35,269 bases of DNA from Thermomicrobiales bacterium (GTDB taxonomy: Bacteria; Chloroflexota; Chloroflexia; Thermomicrobiales; UBA6265). Below the pieces are notes generated by a model. That model made no database searches. It worked only from the letters and a program-made list of their open reading frames with translations, and was not told where the DNA came from. Of this stretch, positions 34,492 through 35,269 are shown piece by piece; within the stretch, counting starts at the first letter, position 1, and every line of letters starts with the position of its first letter. Location: contig JAICKJ010000005.1 of assembly GCA_025928015.1 (NCBI GenBank), positions 1-35,269 of the forward strand, given 5' to 3'. The position numbers and the translations under genes were made by a program.

Positions 34492-34616
34492 CAACCCCTC
34501 CCCGGGACAGACGAACGCCAGCGAGCGCACACGCACGCGGGAGCCATCCGCGTCTCGCCAGACTGGACCAGCGGGCAAGGTAGCCCGCCGTCGCAAGGCG
34601 CGTCAAATAGCCACGA

Positions 34617-35269
34617 CTACTGCGGCTCCGTCTCGGTGATCGTCACCTTCTGGATCGTCACCGGCTCCTTCGGCACGGACATCTCGCCCGTCTCGCTTGG
34701 CCCGACCGCCACGGCGGCGATCTTGTCGACGACCTCCATCCCCTCGGTCACCTGACCGAAGATGCTGTAGTTCTTCTGGAGCTTGCCGGACTGGTTGTCC
34801 TGGACGATGAAGAACTGGCTCCCGTTGGTGTTCGGCCCCGCGTTCGCCATCGCGACGGCGCCGCGGGTGTAATCGAGCTGCGTCGGCAGCTCGTCCTCGA
34901 ACTGATACCCCGGCCCGCCGGTGCCCGTCCCGGTCGGATCGCCGCCCTGGATCATGAAGCCCTCGATGATGCGGTGGAACGGCGTCTTGTCATAGTAGCC
35001 GGCCCGCGCCAGGCAGACGAAGTTGTTGACCGTCTTCGGCGCCTGCTTCGCCAGCAAGCGGATCTTGAAGGCGCCGAGATTGGTCTCGACGGTCGCAACG
35101 TATCCGGTCTTCGCCGGGTCGATCACCATCTGCGGCGGCTGATTCCACTGCATGTGGCCGCTCGCCATGTCCGGCTTGCCGGACCAGCACTCACCGGCCT
35201 TCGCCTCCTTCTTGCCGCCGCCGCAGGCCGCCAGCACGACCCCGGCCAGCACCACCACCAGCGCCAGCC
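34617..35269 (-). CDS. Cyclophilin-type peptidyl-prolyl isomerase lipoprotein (5' end truncated)
   Basis: Lipobox VVLAACGGG; FKIRLLAKQAPKTVNNFVCLARAGYYDKTPFHRIIEGFMIQGGDPTGTGTGGPGYQFEDEL...GAVAMANAGPNTNGSQFFIV. Confidence 0.93.
   Translation of the reverse strand, partial: LALVVVLAGVVLAACGGGKKEAKAGECWSGKPDMASGHMQWNQPPQMVIDPAKTGYVATVETNLGAFKIRLLAKQAPKTVNNFVCLARAGYYDKTPFHRIIEGFMIQGGDPTGTGTGGPGYQFEDELPTQLDYTRGAVAMANAGPNTNGSQFFIVQDNQSGKLQKNYSIFGQVTEGMEVVDKIAAVAVGPSETGEMSVPKEPVTIQKVTITETEPQ

Overview
High-GC (about 65-70%) bacterial chromosomal window. Gene content and codon usage suggest Chloroflexota/Thermomicrobia-like, but this is inference only. It is mostly conventional protein-coding DNA: about 29 supported CDSs, with no rRNA, tRNA, CRISPR array or transposase seen. 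Left half, mainly minus strand: partial LLM flavin oxidoreductase, two nitrilase-family C-N hydrolases flanking a lactonase-fold protein, DUF6157, a CDP-alcohol phosphatidyltransferase + PimA-like GT4 pair, EamA transporter, DUF1622, PhnP-like MBL hydrolase. Centre: PLP decarboxylase, secreted S41-like protease, two MFS transporters, a DUF2089 / SHOCT-like / DUF4097 operon, and a large LAL-type LuxR regulator. Right half: LysM-C39 exported protease, AlaX editing protein, aminotransferase, then a P450 + tandem GNAT convergent with an NHLP-type (nitrile-hydratase-leader-like) RiPP precursor, a third MFS transporter, a secreted beta-propeller-like protein and a cyclophilin lipoprotein. Most interesting: (1) the P450/GNAT/NHLP-precursor locus (27.9-30.4 kb), resembling the GNAT + NHLP pairing of acylated RiPPs; (2) a 16-codon ORF with a perfect SD embedded in three mutually complementary segments followed by a terminator-like hairpin, ahead of the LLM oxidoreductase (445-657); (3) a three-hairpin leader immediately 5' of an MFS transporter (13336-13420); (4) a shared helical motif in all three proteins of the DUF2089/DUF4097 operon, with an operator-like promoter; (5) two inverted copies of a GTCATTCTGAG-ended MITE-like repeat plus a related element.
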